Shown: one piece after another, positions 5,723-8,993 of the stretch
Layout of the letters: each line of letters starts with the position of its first letter
How positions within the stretch are numbered: position 1 is the first letter of the stretch
DNA from: Pseudomonadota bacterium
Lineage (GTDB): Bacteria; Pseudomonadota; Alphaproteobacteria; UBA8366; JADFVY01
Length of the DNA: 8,993 nucleotides
Direction of reading: 5' to 3'
NCBI GenBank assembly: GCA_015222795.1
Contig: JADFVY010000077.1
Coordinates: 1-8,993 of the forward strand
The notes under the pieces: generated by a model
Database searches by the model: none
The model's input: the letters and a program-made list of their open reading frames with translations, nothing else
What the model was told of the DNA's origin: nothing
Program-made: the position numbers and the translations under genes

Positions 5723-7693
5723 CTACTCTCCCAAGCCCATCTGGATATAGCCGCTGGGGCATACATCCTCGCAGATATGGCAGCCGATGCACTTGCCGTA
5801 ATCGGTATCCACATAGCGACCCATCGTCTGCTGGTCCTTGGGCACGCGGAAGATGGCGTCCTGCGGGCAGTAGATCACGCAGTTGTCGCATTCGAAGCAC
5901 ATGCCGCAGCTCATGCAGCGATCGGCCTCTTCCTTCGCCTCTTCCTCGCTCAACCCGTGGATACGTTCCTCGAAATGGCCCAGAACGGCGTCGGGCCCTA
6001 TATGTTTTTCCTTGCGTTTGTGTCGCGCATTATACGGCCAGTGGCTAAGGAACAGCTCGTCCGCGGGGACGATCGCCACGTGGCTGCGGTCTTCGTAATT
6101 ATGAACCGCATAGGTGGCCTCGTCGGTGCCGCCCGCCTGCACATGGTCGTATGCAGTCGGCTCCAAATGCACTTCCTGCAGTTTTTCCAGCAGGTCATAG
6201 TGATGCTTGTCGACCTTGGGTCGCTTCATCGGTTCCTTACCGGACAGGATATGGTCGATGCCCTCCGCCGCGACCGAGGCATGGCCGATCGCGGTGGTCA
6301 GCAGATGCGGCTTGATGATGTCGCCGCCGATGAAGATGTCTTCCTGGCCCTGTGCGCGATAGAAGGGATCCGGGTTGATCAGGCCACGGCCGTTATCCAT
6401 ATCTTCCATGCCGGTCAGATCGGCGATCTGGCCGATGGCGGCGACGATCAGGTCGCATTCGATATCGAACTCCGGCGTATCCTTGATCGTCATGTTGTTG
6501 CCTTCCCACTCGACCTCCTGAACGCGGAGCGCGGTGGCGCGGCCATCCTCGCCGACGACGACCGAAACCGGCGCCAGCGAGCTGCGAATTTGCACGCCCT
6601 CCTGGGTCACATGCTCGATCTCCATCTTGGTGGCCGGCATTTTGTCGACCGGGCGGCGGTAGACGATCGTAACGTCGGCGCCCTGGCGGTTGGCGACCGT
6701 GGCGACGTCGTGCGTGACATGGCCCAGAACGACCATTTCCGGCCGGTCCTTCTCATGGGATTGGGTGATATGGCCCAGGCGCCGGGCGACCGCCGCCACG
6801 TCCATCGCGGTGTCGCCACCGCCGATGACCAGCACCTTTTGCGCGCCATGTTTCAGGCGGCCGTCGTTGAAGGCTTCCAGGAAGGCGACGCCGCTGATGC
6901 AGTTGGAGGCATCGCCGCCGGGGATGGGCAGGGCAGTGCCGCTCTGCGCGCCAATGCCCACGAAGATGGCGTCGAATTCCTCGCGCAAATCGTCCATGGA
7001 AACATCGACGCCGACCTTGGTGTTCATGCGGGTTTCGACGCCCATGTCCAGGATACGCTTGATTTCGCCGTCCAGCACGTCGCGCGGGGTCCGGTAACCG
7101 GGGATGCCATAGCGCATCATCCCGCCGAGTTCGTCATGGCTGTCGAAGATCGTAACCCCGTGGCCCATGCGGCGCAGTTGATAGGCCGCCGCCAGGCTGG
7201 CCGGGCCGCCGCCCAGGCAGGCGACCTTCTTGCCGGTGTCGGGGCCCGCATCGCGCAATTTCAGGCCATGTTCCAGCGCATAGTCGCCGATATACTGCTC
7301 CACCGCGTTGATGCCGACATGATCCTCGACCTCGTTACGGTTACAGCCGTCCTCGCAGGGCGCCGGGCAGACACGGCCCATGATCGCCGGCATCGGGTTC
7401 GAATCCGACAGGCGATGGAAGGCGTATTCCTGCCAGTTCATGCCGTCGGGCGCCTTTTCGATGCCGCGCGCGATATTCAGCCAGCCGCGAATGTCCTCGC
7501 CGGCCGGGCAACTGCCCTGGCAGGGTGGCGTGCGGTGCACATAGATAGGGCATTTGTGCGACGCGTCGGCGGTGAAAATTTCTTCTTGCCACGGGAGATG
7601 CTCGTGGTCGCCGTCCTTGAACTTCCGGAAAGTCAGTTTCGTTTCATCCACGTCCTGCTTGTCCTGATTCTCGGTACTATTCGTCTGACTCAC
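5723..7693 (-). CDS. dsrL: DsrL, iron-sulfur flavoprotein NAD(P)H:acceptor oxidoreductase
   Basis: The 656-residue protein resembles the small subunit of glutamate synthase (GltD) with a C-terminal ferredoxin extension, as in DsrL. An N-terminal cysteine-rich region (C48, C58, C62, C109, C113, C117) forms cluster sites. An FAD Rossmann loop, LGGGPASLAAA, is at 160-170, an NAD(P) Rossmann loop, VIGGGDTAMDVA, at 289-300, and the second FAD-contact region, FIGGDI, at 454-459. At the end, CMSCGMCFECDNCVIYCP (593-610) and CIGCHICEDVCP (635-646) supply ferredoxin-type clusters. In sulfur oxidisers DsrL accepts electrons released by DsrAB and reduces NAD(P)+ in the cytoplasm. The start is a GTG at 7693 with GGAGG nine bases upstream, 4 bp after dsrK. 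The next in-frame Met is at residue 85, inside the cluster domain, so the GTG is secure. A segment of about 30 residues (307-337) is inserted between the NAD(P) loop and YRRP relative to E. coli GltD. Confidence 0.95.
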   Translation of the reverse strand: MSQTNSTENQDKQDVDETKLTFRKFKDGDHEHLPWQEEIFTADASHKCPIYVHRTPPCQGSCPAGEDIRGWLNIARGIEKAPDGMNWQEYAFHRLSDSNPMPAIMGRVCPAPCEDGCNRNEVEDHVGINAVEQYIGDYALEHGLKLRDAGPDTGKKVACLGGGPASLAAAYQLRRMGHGVTIFDSHDELGGMMRYGIPGYRTPRDVLDGEIKRILDMGVETRMNTKVGVDVSMDDLREEFDAIFVGIGAQSGTALPIPGGDASNCISGVAFLEAFNDGRLKHGAQKVLVIGGGDTAMDVAAVARRLGHITQSHEKDRPEMVVLGHVTHDVATVANRQGADVTIVYRRPVDKMPATKMEIEHVTQEGVQIRSSLAPVSVVVGEDGRATALRVQEVEWEGNNMTIKDTPEFDIECDLIVAAIGQIADLTGMEDMDNGRGLINPDPFYRAQGQEDIFIGGDIIKPHLLTTAIGHASVAAEGIDHILSGKEPMKRPKVDKHHYDLLEKLQEVHLEPTAYDHVQAGGTDEATYAVHNYEDRSHVAIVPADELFLSHWPYNARHKRKEKHIGPDAVLGHFEERIHGLSEEEAKEEADRCMSCGMCFECDNCVIYCPQDAIFRVPKDQQTMGRYVDTDYGKCIGCHICEDVCPSGYIQMGLGE

Positions 7694-7697
7694 GCTA

Positions 7698-8993
7698 CTA
7701 TTCCTCCGTCTGGGGCGCGGTTTCGCCGCCCTCGGTTTCGTCTTCGTCGTCCGTTACCTGGCCGTCCAGGATGATCGCGTTGCTGACCAACTGGTGCAGG
7801 CTGACCACCCGGTCCATGCCCATGCCGTATTCCGGGAAAACCTTGGAAAACTGGCTTTTGCAGATGGCGCAGATCGCGACCATGTGGGTTACGCCGTCAT
7901 TTTTCACGACCTGGTTCAGCGCTTCCATGCGGGGCTTGGCGCCCTTGACGCGCAGTTCCATCAAATCGTCGGTCAACAGGCCGCCGCCACCGCCGCAGCA
8001 GTAGGTGCCCTCGCGGATGGTGTCCTCGGCCATGTCCACGAAATTGTTGCAGACGGCCCGGACGATGTTGCGGGGGATTTCGAACTGGCCGCCCGGCTTG
8101 TCGCCCATGCGGGTCGCGCGCGCCACGTTGCAGGAATCGTGGAAGGTCAGCGTCATATGATCGTTCGCCGACTTGTCGAATTTCAGTTCGCCCTTTTCGA
8201 TCAGATCCCAGGTGTACTCGCAGATATGTTGCGGTATCGGGTAGTTTTGGTCGAGGAAATCCCATGGGCCGGCCAAGGTGTTAAGGAAGCCGTAGGCGAC
8301 GCGCCAGGCATGGCCGCATTCGCCGAAGACGATGCGCTTGACGCCCAGATCGATCGCCGCCTTGCGAATGCGCAGCGCCACGTCGCGCATCTGCTCGTAG
8401 GAGCCGATGAACATCGCGAAATTGGCGGCCTCGGAGGCGTATGAGCTGATCGTCCAGCTGGCGCCGGCCTGGTGGAATATCTTGGCGTAGCCGATCAACC
8501 CGTCGACATGGGGCTCGGCGAAGAAATCGGCGCTGGGGGTGACCAGCAGAATATCCGCGCCGACTACGTCTAGCGGCAGGCGGACGGGCACGCCCGTTTC
8601 CTCTTCGATATCTTCTTCGAGACCCTCAAGCGTGTTTTCCAGCGCCCGGGCGGGCAGGCCCAGATTGTTGCCGATCTTGTGGACCTTGCCGATAATCTCG
8701 TTGCAGTATTTCTGGCCCTTGCCGACATGGTCCATGATGTCGCGCGCGGCCATGGAAATTTCGGCGGTGTCGATGCCGTAAGGGCAATAGACCGAACAGC
8801 GCCGGCATTGCGAACACTGATGGAAATAGCTGTACCAGTCGTCGAGCACGTCCTTGGTCAATTCCTCGGCGCCGACCAGCCAGCGGGTCAGCGGGAACTT
8901 GCCCAGGGGCGTGAAATGGCGGCGATAGACCTTGCGCAGCAGGTCCTGGCGGGCCACCGGCATGTTCTTCGGGTCGCCGGTGCCCAGGAAATA
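7698..8993 (-). CDS. dsrK: DsrK, Hdr-like catalytic iron-sulfur subunit of DsrMKJOP (partial, N-terminus beyond right edge)
   Basis: The frame is open to base 8993 and reads through the internal Met at 8963 (the codons before it give YFLGTGDPKN), so the true start lies outside. The visible 431 residues cover most of the protein. A ferredoxin-type group, CSQCRRCSVYC, lies at about 60-70 of the visible part. CCG-domain motifs like those of heterodisulfide reductase HdrD follow: HDSCNVARA, then CCGGGGG, then CAICKSQFS about 40 residues further on. An additional FGECGHAW motif lies before them and may be a degenerate first CCG repeat. These cysteines would hold the noncubane-type catalytic cluster. 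DsrK faces the cytoplasm on the membrane partner DsrM and is thought to handle the disulfide/trisulfide of the small carrier DsrC. The C-terminal tail (about 20 residues) is very acidic. dsrL follows after 4 bp. Confidence 0.94.
   Translation of the reverse strand, partial: YFLGTGDPKNMPVARQDLLRKVYRRHFTPLGKFPLTRWLVGAEELTKDVLDDWYSYFHQCSQCRRCSVYCPYGIDTAEISMAARDIMDHVGKGQKYCNEIIGKVHKIGNNLGLPARALENTLEGLEEDIEEETGVPVRLPLDVVGADILLVTPSADFFAEPHVDGLIGYAKIFHQAGASWTISSYASEAANFAMFIGSYEQMRDVALRIRKAAIDLGVKRIVFGECGHAWRVAYGFLNTLAGPWDFLDQNYPIPQHICEYTWDLIEKGELKFDKSANDHMTLTFHDSCNVARATRMGDKPGGQFEIPRNIVRAVCNNFVDMAEDTIREGTYCCGGGGGLLTDDLMELRVKGAKPRMEALNQVVKNDGVTHMVAICAICKSQFSKVFPEYGMGMDRVVSLHQLVSNAIILDGQVTDDEDETEGGETAPQTEE

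Noticed and set aside
5289..5900. DsrJ starting at 5900 (203 residues)
   Set aside because: The added 62 residues are an out-of-frame shadow of the dsrL C-terminal ferredoxin. The signal sequence begins at 5714.
5777..7774. 665-residue plus-strand open frame antisense to dsrL
   Set aside because: It is long only because the GC-rich dsrL codons leave few stops on the other strand. Its composition is Ala/Asp/His/Val-rich with no motifs.

Overview
The window is GC-rich and nearly wall-to-wall coding, with every supported gene on the minus strand. It is the downstream half of a dissimilatory sulfite reductase (dsr) operon of the oxidative, DsrL-containing kind found in sulfur-oxidising Proteobacteria. 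Read 5'->3' on the minus strand (right to left), the order is dsrK (start beyond the right edge), dsrL, dsrJ, dsrO, dsrP, a TrpD2/YbiB-type phosphoribosyltransferase-like gene, and dsrN. Apart from the TrpD2-like gene, this is the K-L-J-O-P-N order of the Allochromatium vinosum dsr operon. A TTAA-N7-TTAAC element of the CtrA type to the left leans towards an alphaproteobacterium, but taxonomy is not settled by what is visible.

The operon is very compact. Gaps are 4 bp (K/L), 8 bp (L/J), a 4-bp ATGA overlap (J/O), an overlap or 11 bp depending on start (O/P), 1 bp (P/trpD2-like) and 7 bp (trpD2-like/N). Translation coupling is therefore likely throughout. DsrK, J, O and P are subunits of the membrane complex DsrMKJOP: the cytoplasmic Hdr-like catalytic subunit (K), the periplasmic triheme cytochrome (J), the periplasmic Tat-exported iron-sulfur protein (O) and the NrfD-like quinone-interacting membrane protein (P). 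DsrL is the cytoplasmic iron-sulfur flavoprotein that takes electrons from DsrAB to NAD(P)+. DsrN is the amidase that converts siroheme to siroamide for DsrAB. The TrpD2-like gene between dsrP and dsrN has no obvious place in this pathway and is the main oddity.

The dsr run ends with dsrN at 846. A 211-bp AT-rich gap (635-845) follows, holding a probable intrinsic terminator and then a CtrA-like box. Next comes a separate minus-strand gene (634 to beyond base 1). It encodes an exported or membrane-anchored protein with a Gly/Asn low-complexity linker and the start of a DUF2914-like domain. dsrR and dsrS, which follow dsrN in A. vinosum, are not present here.
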